Positions 10,902 to 20,765 of a DNA stretch of 64,000 nt are shown in pieces. The DNA lies in NCBI RefSeq assembly GCF_964656455.1, contig NC_135720.1, forward strand, positions 55,516,598 through 55,580,597, read 5' to 3'. Position numbers and translations under genes: made by a program. Positions within the stretch are counted from its first letter, which is position 1. The number at the start of each line of letters is the position of its first letter. The DNA is from Halichoerus grypus (Eukaryota > Chordata > Mammalia > Carnivora > Phocidae). The notes below the pieces were generated by a model. The model worked only from the letters and a program-made list of their open reading frames with translations. It was not told the DNA's origin and made no database searches.

Positions 10902-11370
10902 ATAAATAGCACAGGCCCAAATACAGAATATTATCTATAGAAAATGAGATATAAATTCAAATATAAGATATAAGTAGAGATTTAATAATCACAAGAATGT
11001 CCATTAAGAAACCTTATGCCTGTATATTTCAAAGCTCAGAAGAAATGTAAAAACCTTTGGGAAAAATATAAACAAACTAACTGTGATTAAGGAGGAAAGG
11101 ATAACCTGAATAAGAAAAAATATTAAATATTGTTGTTAAAAGCTCTCATTTGCCTATCCAAAACACCAGGCCCAGATAGGAGGTGTTTGGAGGCTGGGTG
11201 TTTATTAGTATTATTATTACTAGGAATATCTTATACAAACTTGTCAGATTATAAAAGAAAAGTCACCTAACTCGTTTTATGATACTAGTTTTACCTTGGC
11301 ACTGAAATTGAAAGAGAGAATTAAAAAAATAAATATATTTCACTTATGAAGCTAGATATGAACAAGGAAA

Positions 11371-11670
11371 ATCAAATATTAATAAAAAAGAATTCAGTAA
11401 TATACTAAAAATAATATGTCATGATCAAACAAACTTTATTCTGGAATGCAAAGATGGTTTAACATTTGAAAATACATTAAAGAAAATACAGTTATAAATG
11501 GTGAACTGGACACAAACATTTATCAAATATTAATAAAAAAGAATCCAGTAATATACTAAAAATAATATGTCGTGATCAAATAGGCTTTATTCTGGAATGC
11601 AAAGATGGTTTAACATTTGAAAATACATTAAAGAAAATACAGTTGTAAATGGTGAACTGGACACAAACAT
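11371..11670 (+). repeat. 151-bp tandem duplication inside L1 sequence
   Basis: Copy 1 (11371-11521) and copy 2 (11522-11670) differ at about six positions, roughly 96% identity. The unit includes the ORF2 block 'TCTGGAATGCAAAGATGGTT'. Identity between the copies is higher than the likely age of the host L1, so the duplication happened after the insertion. Confidence 0.95.
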
Positions 11671-11690
11671 CTCTGTTCCCGTAAAAAAAA

Positions 11691-11894
11691 CCCCACAAAA
11701 ATGCCATTAAAAGAAAAAATATATAAACCCATGTGGGAACAGTTCATGAGAGAGAAGACAACACCAGATGAGAGATACTAATTAAATTTTGGAAGCACAA
11801 AAGCAAATGAACGAGTGGTTACTGACTTAACAGTTTTAAAAAAGCAGAAATATAAGCATGCAAGGAAAAAAATCCAAGAAGTAAGCCAGTTCAA
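11691..11894. other. Unclassified AT-rich DNA
   Basis: A-rich sequence between the duplicated L1 segment and a SINE. It may be further L1 decay; nothing is specifically recognisable. Confidence 0.3.
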
Positions 11895-12077
11895 GGGGTG
11901 CCTGGTTGTCTCAGTTAAGCGTCTGCCTTCCGCTCAGGTCATGATCTTAGGGTCCTGGGATGGAGCCCTGCATCAGGCTCCCTGCTCAGTGGGAAGTCTG
12001 CTTCTCCCTCTGCCTCTCCCCCACATACCATTTATGCTCTCTCTCTCTCAAATGAAAAAATAAAATCTTAAAAAAAA
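11895..12077 (+). mobile_element. CAN-SINE
   Basis: Head GGGGTGCCTGGTTGTCTCAG and body 'GTCCTGGGATGGAGCCCTGC'. The tail ends in an A-run and is followed by AGAAGTAAG, which also precedes the head (at about 11878), giving a probable target duplication. Confidence 0.95.
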
Positions 12078-12082
12078 GAAGT

Positions 12083-12172
12083 AAGTCTATTAAAGAAGAT
12101 CTTAAAAAGATCTTAAAAAGTCTGATAATACTTGTGAGGTCAGGAAAATTGGTTCAAAGTCTATTAAAGAAG
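12083..12172 (+). repeat. 16-bp direct repeat between two SINEs
   Basis: AAGTCTATTAAAGAAG occurs exactly at 12083-12098 and again at 12157-12172. The interval also holds two tandem copies of GATCTTAAAAA. The second copy abuts the next SINE head. Confidence 0.85.
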
Positions 12173-12342
12173 TGCCTGGGTTGCTTAGGGGGTTAAGCAT
12201 CTGCCTTCGGCTCAGGTCATGATCCCATAGTCCTGGGATAGAGCCTCGCATCAGGCTCCCTGCTTGGCAGAGAGCCTGCTTCTCTTTCCCCCTGCTCATG
12301 TTAGCTCTCTCTCTCATGAATAATAAAGAAAAAAAAAAAAAG
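12170..12342 (+). mobile_element. CAN-SINE
   Basis: Diverged head AGTGCCTGGGTTGCTTAGG, then 'CTGCCTTCGGCTCAGGTCAT', and a long terminal A-run. It is a second same-strand SINE within 100 bp of the preceding copy. Confidence 0.92.
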
Positions 12343-13238
12343 AAGCCAAACTACAAGTCACCTCCTCTGCCGCACTCAGCTCTACTACTATCTTCTGCCA
12401 CAGCAACAGAAGACAGGAAGTATGCTTGTTTCGTGGTTGAACTGGAAGTACTCTCCATTCATAGGCATAAGGCCTGGCTGAGAGACTGGGGACAATTGTG
12501 CAAACAGGACTGAGTGTGAGAATCTTAATCCCCCTTTCTCCCTTTTGCTCCAAGTATATTATCAGGTGGCTTATATCCCTCTAGGCGGAAGAGGGAAAGA
12601 TTGATTGGGAGACTGATCACTGTGTGTGTGTGTGTGTGTGTGCGTGCACGCACCTGCACACACATGTGCGCACATACACATATCTGCACATGCACCTGTG
12701 TGTGCACATATGTTATGTACTTACTATATGTCATGCACTGAATATTATCTAACTTAGTTTTTATCTGAGAACAGACTAAGATGAAATAGGATGAATGTAG
12801 TAGGTAATTAAAATGATTCTAAAATGTGAAGTCATTTTATTAATTTATTCTTTCAACAATACTACATCGAAGGTCTTTAAAAATATGTTTGGCATTGCTT
12901 TTCAAAAGGATGATTAGCATGACCTTAGAGGATGGAGAAAATCAAGTAGATGTTGACCTTGTTATTATCTTTATAGGAGTTGGTTAAACACAGATTATAT
13001 ATTTCATGAAACTCAATAATTACCCATGACCCAATATGACTTGCTTCTATTAAAGGATAGCATGAGGAGAAAAAACATGAACTTTTATGTGGTTATATAG
13101 TTTTAAATAATGAATTAGAAATTGTCATTTATTCCTGCATAACACTACCTTTTTTGAATCTGAAGAATTACGTTGGTTTTTAACATTAGTACTTTTTATC
13201 TATAGTGAAAAAACACTGCTTAGAATTTCAAATGAGTA
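12343..13238. other. Unique DNA with an alternating purine-pyrimidine tract
   Basis: Nothing coding is recognised. The one structured part is the TG/CA-rich tract at 12621-12715. Confidence 0.5.
12621..12715. repeat. (TG)n and mixed TG/CA alternating tract
   Basis: About 11 TG units, then TGCGTGCACGCA, then CA-rich and TG-rich alternation. Almost every step alternates purine and pyrimidine, which is the class of sequence able to adopt Z-DNA. Confidence 0.9.
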
Positions 13239-13407
13239 GGGGCACCTGGATGGCTCAGTCAGTTAAACGTCTGCCTTTGGCTCAGGTCATGATCTCAGGG
13301 ACCCGGGGTAAAGCCCCGCATTGGGCTCCTGGCTCAGCGGGGAGTCTGTCCCCCCACTCATGTTCGCCCGCTCTCTCATAAATAAATAAAAAATCTTTAA
13401 AAAAAAG
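13239..13407 (+). mobile_element. CAN-SINE with target duplication
   Basis: Head GGGGCACCTGGATGGCTCAG and an AATAAATAAAAAATC tail with A-run. Flanks are TTCAAATGAGTA on the left and TTCAAAATGAGTA on the right. The CT-rich section is shorter than in most copies here. Confidence 0.95.
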
Positions 13408-13499
13408 AGTTCAAAATGAGTAACAAATATGATATCCTTTGAGTATTTGAGATAGTTGGGACAAATGTCATCAGCTTTATTCACAGATGTTAAAAGAGT

Positions 13500-13690
13500 T
13501 ATCATGGCACTTTTAAGCATTGGACCTGAAATTGAGAGCCTCAAATCAGAGTCTTGACTCTGCTACATGGAGCATTTGTAAGCTTGTTGGAGCACTTACT
13601 GTGTCTGGACCTCAGCATGCTTATCTATCAAATAAGAGGTTTAAAACTCTATTTTTCATAGCACTCTTGTGTTTATAATCTGAGAAAGAA
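13500..13690 (+). repeat. MIR relic
   Basis: Follows the MIR order: a 'GAGTCTTGACTCTGCTACAT' block, then GGACCTCAGCATGCTTATCT, then ATCAAATAAGAGG. Diverged, as expected for this ancient SINE. Confidence 0.6.
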
Positions 13691-15435
13691 GTCTTCACTA
13701 ATGATAAGTTTTGCCAGTTGGTCTTAAACTGTCACTTAAAAATGCTTTTAAAGTTTTATAATTTTTTGTTATTTTATTATTTACTCTCCTTTTTACTCTA
13801 TCTCCTCCCTTGCCTCCCGCTTTCCCTTCCTTCTTTCTTTCTAAAAATTAGATTTAATAAATCACAGAAAATGAAATCCCAAGAGAGAACAGCTTCTGGG
13901 TAGTTAATTCAGCCACTCAATGATGACTATATTTGGAAGTCATTCTTAGCAAATTTACACTCCCTTTTCCTCAGCATATTGACTTGTTTTTGACTAGTGT
14001 CCCTCTGTTTGCATGGAGATCTGAAACACAACAATGTCTAGCAGAAGAGAGGTAGCTTTTTCAGTATGTCTCTTTGTATCTGTCAGAAAATTAATACCAT
14101 GGCCTCCCCCTCCAGACTTCTCCTTATGTATCATTGGCCAGAAATGCTTCACCTGCTCATGCCTAATGAATCATTGGCAAGAAAAATGGAATCATCATGA
14201 ATGAATTGGGCCAGTTAGAAAAACATCCCACCCCTCTGGAGTTGGGGTTAGAGCCTTTTTCTTTCTTCCTGCTTGTATCTTGAGGAGAATGGTGTCTTCA
14301 TGTGGGATTTGCTTCATTTCTTTACTGTATCTTTAAATATTCATCTTTCACCTGGAAATTCCATTTTCAGTTTTCTGCCAGGAAAATTTTTGTTCATCTT
14401 TCAGTACACATTTCGGATGTTACTTTGGAAAGGATCATCATGATGAGGAATAAAATCACATAAGTTGATACATTCAAGTTTAAATAACATTTTAGAAATA
14501 GTCTTTAACCTCTGAAGAAAAAAAAACATGCTTGCAATAAAAACAAATCTCAGCATATGAGAGCAACAAAAAAAATAGTCATTGAACATCAGCTAGTGTC
14601 AATAAGATATAATGGGAAGCAAATATTCTGGTTCCCTGAAGAATCTAGGTCACTAACACATATTTGTACTTACTTGGAAGGAAACCAAAGCATTAAGGTT
14701 TTGAACAAGGGAATTCACAGACTCTTAAAAAGAGGTGGTACGGGACAGCAAACACCCCTTATACTGTAATGATGTGGCAATCCACAAAGGTGGATGTGCA
14801 AGCCCATTCTGAGTAGAGTAGACAGCAGTCTGGGCTGTGAAGTCTTGTCACTGACCACCTCAGTGGAGGTTCTTAGTGGAAACCTGAGTAGAATTGGAAA
14901 GAGGGAAAAAAGAATATTTATTTATTTACTTGTTTATTTATTTACTTTTACACACAGAAACACACACACACACACCATCTTTGGGAACTGGCAGATCTGA
15001 TATTTCTCTCTCTCATCTGGCTGACAGTCAGTGTGAATGAAGAAATATTAGCAGATTCATATTACTTCACTTCCTTTTCTCTCATCTTAGGATATCTATA
15101 GGCACTTAGTCTTGGACTAGGAGAAAGAAGAATTCAGTGGGCAACCTTTGTGGATTGAATTGGGATCATAGCCATTGTGACAGGTCACTATTGTGACCAA
15201 ATCATTATCTCAATTACTTATGAATCCCAAGAAGGTGTGAAATCATGCATGATTTAGAGGAAGAAGCGAGGTTTTTAGCAACCTTCTCCAGGTAGCCTGC
15301 TTTGACCCTGCCCTGCCATGAATGCAGTCACCTTCTCCCTCTGAATGTTCTCTAATTATTATTCTGTTTTCCAAATTGCCTTTTTTTGCATATATATTTC
15401 CCCCAATTTCCAAAAGATTATGAATGCCATGAAAT
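13691..15435. other. Mostly unique DNA
   Basis: Contains a pyrimidine-rich stretch (13785-13848) and a TTTA/CA simple-repeat patch (14910-14976). A short open frame at 14557-14769 lacks a recognisable domain. No element is assigned. Confidence 0.5.
14910..14976. repeat. (TTTA)n-like and (CA)n simple repeats
   Basis: ATTTATTTATTTACTTG-type units are followed by ACACACAGAAACACACACAC. Confidence 0.85.
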
Positions 15436-16422
15436 CCTATTCATTTTTTTAAATTTTATTTTATTATGTTATGTTAATCACCATACATTACATCATTACT
15501 TTTTGATGTAGTGTTCCATGATTCATTGTTTGTGTATAACACCCTGTGCTCCATTCAATACGTGCCCTCTTTAATACCCATCACCAGGCTAACCCATCCC
15601 CCCACCCCCCCTCCCCTCTAGAACCCTCAGTTTGTTTCTCACACCTCACACCAGTCAGAATGGCTAAAATTAACAAGTCAGGAAATGACAGATTTTGGAG
15701 AGGATGTGGAGAAAGGGGTACCCTCCTACACTGTTGGTGGGAATGCAAGCTGGTGCAGCCACTCTGGAATACAGTATGGAATTCCTCAAAAAGTTGAAAA
15801 TAGACCTACCATATGACCCAGCAATTGCACTACTGGGTATTTACCCCAAAGTTACAAATGTAGGGATCCGAATGGATACGTGCACCCCAACGTTTATAGC
15901 AGCAATGTCCACAATAGCCAAACTATGGAAAGAGCCAAGATGCCCATCAACAGATGAATGGATAAAGAAGATGTGGTACATATATATATATATATGTGGT
16001 ATATATATATATACACAATGGAATATTATGCAACCATCAAAAAATGAAATCTCGCCATTTACAATGACATGGATGAACTAGAGGGTATTATGCTAAGCGA
16101 AATAAGTCAATCCGAGAAAGACATGTATCATATGCTCTCACTGATATGAGGAATTCTTAATCTCAGGAAACAAACAGGGTTGCTGGAGTGGTGGGGGGTG
16201 GGAAGGATGGGGTGTCTGGGTGATAGACATTGGGGAGGGTATGTGCTATGGTGAGTGCTATGAATTGTGTAAGACTGATGAATCACAGACCTGTACCTCT
16301 GAAACAGATAATACATTATATGTAAAAAAAAAAAAAAAAGATAGTAGGAAGGGAAAAATGAAGGGGGGAAATCAGAGGGGGAGATGAACCATGAGAGACT
16401 GTGGACCCTATTCATTTTTTTA
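15436..16422 (-). mobile_element. 5'-inverted (twin-primed) carnivoran L1 insertion
   Basis: Two L1 parts face opposite ways. 15452-15643 is the terminal 3' UTR in reverse orientation. 15644-16406 is the ORF2 C-terminus plus upstream 3' UTR in forward orientation. In the intact L1 these parts are neighbours, and only about 3 nt are missing between them. The whole is bounded by an exact 16-bp duplication, CCTATTCATTTTTTTA, at 15436-15451 and 16407-16422. This is the classic product of twin priming during L1 integration. The ORF2 C-terminal frame is still fairly open (about 15695-16081). An AT microsatellite lies at 15979-16014. Confidence 0.92.
15979..16014. repeat. (AT)n microsatellite within L1 ORF2
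   Basis: Two AT runs separated by GTGG, at the ORF2 codons for the Tyr-Ile-Tyr-rich motif before MEYY. The same codon site is expanded in two other L1 copies in this window. Confidence 0.9.
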
Positions 16423-16989
16423 TCCCAAGTCTCAAGCCTTTAATATAGTGGGTGCTTAACAAGTGGCCTCATGTCTCCATACTCTATGGGTGCATTCAAA
16501 TAGCAAAATGGAGCTGGAGAAAAACACACAACCATGATGAATGGCCTCACTTCATGACCACAGACCTCAGGGGGTTTCTAGTGCTGCTCAAGAATCCTAC
16601 TACCTGTCCCTAGCAATTCACTGAGTAGAGGATTTTATACTTAATCTTTTCTTAAAACTCTAATACCACCCGCCACTGTCTTTCGCTCTTAGCTGATGAC
16701 CTTGCTTCCTATTTCACTGAAGAAACAGAAGTTGAAAGAGAAAGAACTGACACATGCGCCCTTACAAGATAGATCAAATTACCTGTATACATATACTGTG
16801 CATTCCCCTCTTTTACAACTGATGGACTGAGGCAGTAGACCTCATCCCCTCCTGTTAAGGGTTTTAATCCAAAAGTATATCATTAGTATTACTCTCATTA
16901 CTGAAAATTTGTCAATAGCATACAAATATAATATCTTCCATTAGGAGAACCTTTTTCTCCACATTCTCTTTAAGCCACTGCATCATTTC
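16423..16989. other. Unique DNA
   Basis: No supported gene or element. A fragment near 16440-16475 weakly resembles an L2 3' end. Confidence 0.4.
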
Positions 16990-17396
16990 TCTTTTCCCAT
17001 TAGTAGCACAACCTTTAGTCTTAGAAAGTGTCGTCTCCTCTTGCTGCCTCCATTTCATTTTGATTGCTTTTAGATCAGGTTTCTGTTCATACCATGCCAC
17101 TCAAGGAGCTTTTGTCAAGGTTACTCCTAACTGCTAAATAGCATCCTCATTATATGCAATCTACCAGCTGCACTTTCTACAATTGATCATCCTTCCTCCT
17201 TAAAACACTCTCAGCACTTTCTGGGTTTCAGCTTTCTTCTTTTCCTCTGCCCTGACTGGCTGCTCCTACTCAGTCTCCTGAATGGGTCATCCTCTCCCCG
17301 ACCTTAGTGGTGAGAGCACTTCAAGCTGTGTCCTTGGACCTTTGTCTTTTCTAGCAACACTCACTCTCTAGATGCCTTATTCAGATTCATGGCATC
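16990..17396 (+). mobile_element. L2 fragment, upstream piece
   Basis: Pyrimidine-rich sequence follows the L2 body: a GTCAAGG block near 17114, ATTGATCATCCTTCCTCCTT near 17181, then GTCCTTGGACCTTTGTCTTT and ACTCACTCTCTAGATGCC. It resumes beyond the LTR at 17776. Confidence 0.7.
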
Positions 17397-17775
17397 TATC
17401 TTAGTCTGCTTGGGCTGCTATCAGGAAATATCATAGCCTGTGTGGCTTAAACAATAGATATTTATTTCTCACAATAATGGAGGCTGGGAAATTCAAGATC
17501 AAGGTGCCAGCAGATTTGGTTCCTAGTAAGAGCCCTCTTCCTGGTTTGTAGATGGCTGCCTTCTTGCTGTGTCCTTACATGGCTGAGGGAGAGCTTGAGC
17601 TCTGGTTTGTCTGCTTTCTCTCATAAGGACACTAGTATCATTCTGGCAGTCCCTCCCTCATGACCTCATCTAAACCAATTACCTTCCAAGGGCCCCATCT
17701 CCTAATTCCTTCACATTGGAGGTTAGGGCTTCAACATGTGAATTTTGGGGATATACAAACATTCAGTCCAGGACA
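17397..17775 (-). mobile_element. Solo MLT1-like LTR, antisense, nearly complete
   Basis: Begins with the inverted 3' terminus TATCTTAGTCTGCTTGGGC, includes 'ATTTATTTCTCACAATAATG', and ends with the inverted 5' terminus CATTCAGTCCAGGACA. About 380 bp and complete at both ends. It divides an L2 element, so it is younger than the L2. Confidence 0.85.
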
Positions 17776-18300
17776 CATGTATATTTTTAGGTCCAAGTCA
17801 TTTATTTAACTATCTATTTGACATCTTCAGTGGGTTCCTGGCCTAGTACTATTTACCCAACCTCTCTAACCTCCCGTGTTCTCCATATGCCCAAGCTGCA
17901 TCAGATTTCTTGCAACTCTTTGAGGATGCCAGGCATGCCTCTGCCCCAAAGACTATCTTTTCCCTGCCTGGAATTGTCTTTTCCTACAAAAATATGGTTG
18001 ACTTTTTTCATTTACTTCAGATCTTTATTCCAATATGCTCTTACCAGGAAACTTTCCCTGCCAACACCATGTCAAATCTGGTCCCTTTTACTCCCCATGC
18101 TTTGTTTTTCTTCAAAGTACTTTTCCTTACCTTGCATGTATTACTTTTCTTTATTATTTCTCTTCCCCACTGGTTTTTGAAAAAAGAACTTTGGCTGTTT
18201 TGTTCATAGCTCTGTCCTATGCACATTGAAGGGGGCCTAGTGCATATCACATGCTCAATAAGTATTTGTTTAAAGGATGGATGAATGAAGTATTGAATGA
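17776..18300 (+). mobile_element. L2 fragment, 3' piece to its terminus
   Basis: Includes TTTTCCCTGCCTGGAATTGT near 17957 and the terminal block CATGCTCAATAAGTATTTG, ending in GATGAATGAAGTATTGAATG, typical of the L2 3' end. It has open frames of up to 120 codons, but these are pyrimidine-rich and have no domain. Confidence 0.75.
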
Positions 18301-18810
18301 CTATACAATTGATGGTCATGTAATGGCAAATTACTGAGAAAGCAGAGTGTAGCATAGTAGCATCACAGATTATTGAAAGGCAACTTAAGTGGTCCAGTTG
18401 AATTTTCCTTACTTTTAATATTAAGAACTTAAAACTCAGGAAGTTTAGGAAACCAATTCAAGATTAAATAACTAGAGGCAGAGGTAGTTTTAATTTGTAG
18501 ATGCCTGAGACCCTCATTCATATATATATATATTTGTATATCATCCTGGGCTTGTTATTCTTTTGGCTGCTGATAGTATAATTTTATTGAAGCCTCTATA
18601 ATTCAGTTAAAATCCATTAGTGTAAATTTTCATGAAGCTGATAACAAAATATACAATAAATATATGATCTTTAGGTCTTTGTCTTACCGAGGATACCCAT
18701 TCCCCTCCTACTTCTCTCTGATTTACTCTATCTAATGTCCCCAGCCCTTTCCTCATTTCATTCTTCCATGCTACTATACCTATTACCATAATTTCGTCTA
18801 TTGCTTTTAT
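18301..18810. other. Unique DNA between two L2 copies
   Basis: No element recognised apart from a short (AT)n run at 18521-18534. Confidence 0.45.
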
Positions 18811-19612
18811 TGTGATGACTTCTGAATCTGTGTCTTGAATCCAGATCTTCCTGCTGAGCTCCAGACTCACCTTATAGGCATTTGTGTTCAGGTGTCCACC
18901 ACAAATTGAAGACATTCCAAAGTGAACCTCATCTCCTGCCTCTTCGCCAGGGTCCCCATTGCAACCGCTCCCTCTGGCAATCCCATTCTTCCTCTGGTAT
19001 TTAGTGGCCTGTGGATGGTGCCACCACCTGTTAAGGCAGTAAAGCAGTTCTGTGGGAATCACCCCTTCATCTTTCCTCTTGCCTTCTCCTGTGTTGAATC
19101 CATTGCCAAATCTGGATGCTCCTTGCTATTGGATCTCTCCAGTTTCTCTATTTTTTCCCCTACCCCAGCACCACAGTCCCTGAATCAGTTTCTCATGTCT
19201 CTTCCTCTCATCACTATAATAAGTCTCTATCTAGCATAACTTCCCTGGGTGTTCTACAGTGTTGCCACATCTTTTTAAAAAGCAAATCTTGTTCTGCCTC
19301 TCCCCTGCTTAGAATTCTTTAACAACTCCCTATTGCTTCCAAGAATAAAATTTCAAAAGTCTTAATATGACACAAAATGCCCTTTTTGATTTGACTCCTG
19401 CAAACCTTTCAAGGCCCGCCTCCTTGCGATTCCCATCCTTTCTCCTTTCCAGCAGTGTTAAAACTTGTGGATGTCTGGTTGTGCCTTGTACTCTTACTCC
19501 CTTGTAGATTTTCCTCAAATGCTCTACTATCCCTGCTTCTTCCAAGCTAGGAGCTGTCTCTTTCAGAAAACCTCTGTGGTCTTCCTCTTCCCCCCCAGAC
19601 TGAATTTGAGGT
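18811..19612 (+). mobile_element. Second L2 copy, main piece
   Basis: L2-like order: a TCCAGACTCACC block near 18861, CTGCCTCTCCCCTGCTTAGA near 19294, ACTCCCTATTGCTTCC near 19325, then a TTTCAAGGCCC block near 19408. It is interrupted by an LTR and an L1 3' end and seems to finish at about 20375. A 151-codon antisense frame across it is a chance product. Confidence 0.7.
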
Positions 19613-19654
19613 CGTTTCTTAGTGTTTGGGTTTTTGTTTGTTTGTTTGTTTTTT

Positions 19655-19895
19655 GTTTTGTTTTGGTTAAAATAAAAGAAATTTATTCTTATAGTTCAGG
19701 CCAGAAACTCAAAACCAGGGTATCAGCAGGATTGGTTTATTCTGGAGACAGAGAGAATTGTTCCATGCTTTTCTCCTGGTTTCTGGTGGTTGTGGGCAAT
19801 TCTTGGTGTTTGTTGGCTTGCACATATATCCAATTTATGTCTCCATTGTCTCATGGCATTCTCTGCGCGTCTCTCTGTCCACATTTCCCTCTTAA
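19655..19895 (-). mobile_element. MLT1-like LTR fragment, antisense
   Basis: Inverted polyadenylation end 'AAATTTATTCTTATAGTTCA', then CTGGTTTCTGGTGGTTG and ATTTCCCTCTT. It covers roughly the 3' half of the LTR. Confidence 0.6.
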
Positions 19896-20255
19896 AAAAT
19901 CTCCCCCCAACTTTATTGAGATATAGTTGACATATAATATTGTGTAAGTTTAAGGTATACAGCGTGATGATTTGATACAGATATATATTGGGAAATGGTT
20001 ACTGTAAGGTTAGGGAACACATCTGTCACCTCACACAATTACCTTTGTGTGTGGTAAGAACTTTTAAGATCTACTTTCTTAGCGACTTTCAAGTATACAA
20101 TACGATATTGTTAACTATAGTCATCATGTCTCTTGTGTTCTTATTGTGCCTGTCCAGGCATCCATAATACCATCATTGAACTTTACAGGCATCCATAATA
20201 CCATCATTGAACTTTACAGAAAAATTTCCCCTTTTTTCTTATACCCAATTACCTG
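19896..20255 (-). mobile_element. Old L1 3' UTR, antisense
   Basis: TTTATTGAGATATAGTTGAC, then AACTTTTAAGATCTAC and TTCAAGTATACAATACG follow the inverted 3' UTR of L1M elements. It holds an exact 31-bp tandem duplication at 20155-20216. Confidence 0.75.
20155..20216 (+). repeat. Perfect 31-bp tandem duplication
   Basis: 20155-20185 and 20186-20216 are identical over all 31 bases, beginning CAGGCATCCATAATACC. No sequence divergence suggests a recent slippage or repair event. Confidence 0.97.
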
Positions 20256-20375
20256 TTGAGCTCCATTAGACTGTAAGATTATTGACGGCTGGGTTGTGTC
20301 TGTATCTCTTGTTTATTTAACATTGAGAAGGCTGCCTGGCACAGGAGTGTTGACTGCACAAAGGACTGAATGAGG
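20256..20375 (+). mobile_element. L2 3' end, probably completing the second L2 copy
   Basis: 'AGACTGTAAGATTATTGACG', then GGGTTGTGTCTGTATCTCTT and a CTGCCTGGCACAGG block, resemble the L2 terminal region. The position after two younger insertions fits the same L2 as 18811-19612. Confidence 0.55.
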
Positions 20376-20509
20376 GGCCTACAGAATAGTGTCTTCTTGT
20401 ATGTGTACTGCCATTCTGCTTATTTGATGATAATGAGCATTAAAACTTATCACTTCACCTCTGACTTGCCTTAACTTTGGCCTACCCCTATTCATAGTGC
20501 TTCCCTGGT

Positions 20510-20534
20510 TTTGATTATAATTATTATAATCAAA
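20510..20534. repeat. Perfect 12-bp inverted repeat, 1-nt spacer
   Basis: TTTGATTATAAT (20510-20521), one T, then ATTATAATCAAA (20523-20534). AT-rich; it could extrude as a cruciform or act as a symmetric binding site. No function is known. Confidence 0.9.
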
Positions 20535-20629
20535 TTAGAGTTGCCATTTTAATAGCACTCAAATTTGATATCATATTTAGGGATACATTTTTAAATTCAG
20601 CCCCCTTCAAACAAACAAAAATTGTGAAA

Positions 20630-20765
20630 TTATTGTGATCACATTTCTACAAATGAGAAGTAGAAGGGAGAATGAACTTGTCCAAGGTCACAGACACGGG
20701 ACGTCACAAACCTGGAATTTGAACCCAGTTCTTTTGGGTCTTTGTTAAGTGTTTTGTGAGCATCT
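20630..20765 (-). repeat. MIR relic, antisense
   Basis: 'ACTTGTCCAAGGTCACAGAC' followed by CTGGAATTTGAACCCAG is the inverted MIR head region. Confidence 0.8.

Larger units (their letters stand above)
9780..11690 (+). mobile_element. Old L1 ORF2 fragment with two SINEs inside
   Basis: Sense-strand order matches L1 ORF2: a CTCAACAAATTT block near 10115, an AAAGCAGTT-like block near 10360-10385, GAAGTTAATGAAATAGAAAA near 10570, and 'TCTGGAATGCAAAGATGGTT' near 11440. Stops and indels are frequent. SINEs interrupt it at 9879-10065 and 10678-10901, and a 151-bp segment is tandemly duplicated at its 3' side. The outer limits are approximate. Confidence 0.75.

Noticed and set aside
15695..16081. 128-codon frame as a host gene
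   Set aside because: It is the L1 ORF2 C-terminus inside the inverted part of a twin-primed insertion.
18607..19062. 151-codon minus-strand open frame
   Set aside because: Antisense to L2 sequence; no recognisable domain.
19465..19926. 153-codon plus-strand open frame
   Set aside because: Runs from L2 into an LTR fragment and an L1 3' end, so it joins unrelated repeats.
20155..20216. CRISPR-like direct repeats
   Set aside because: Only two adjoining copies without spacers, in a mammalian L1 relic.
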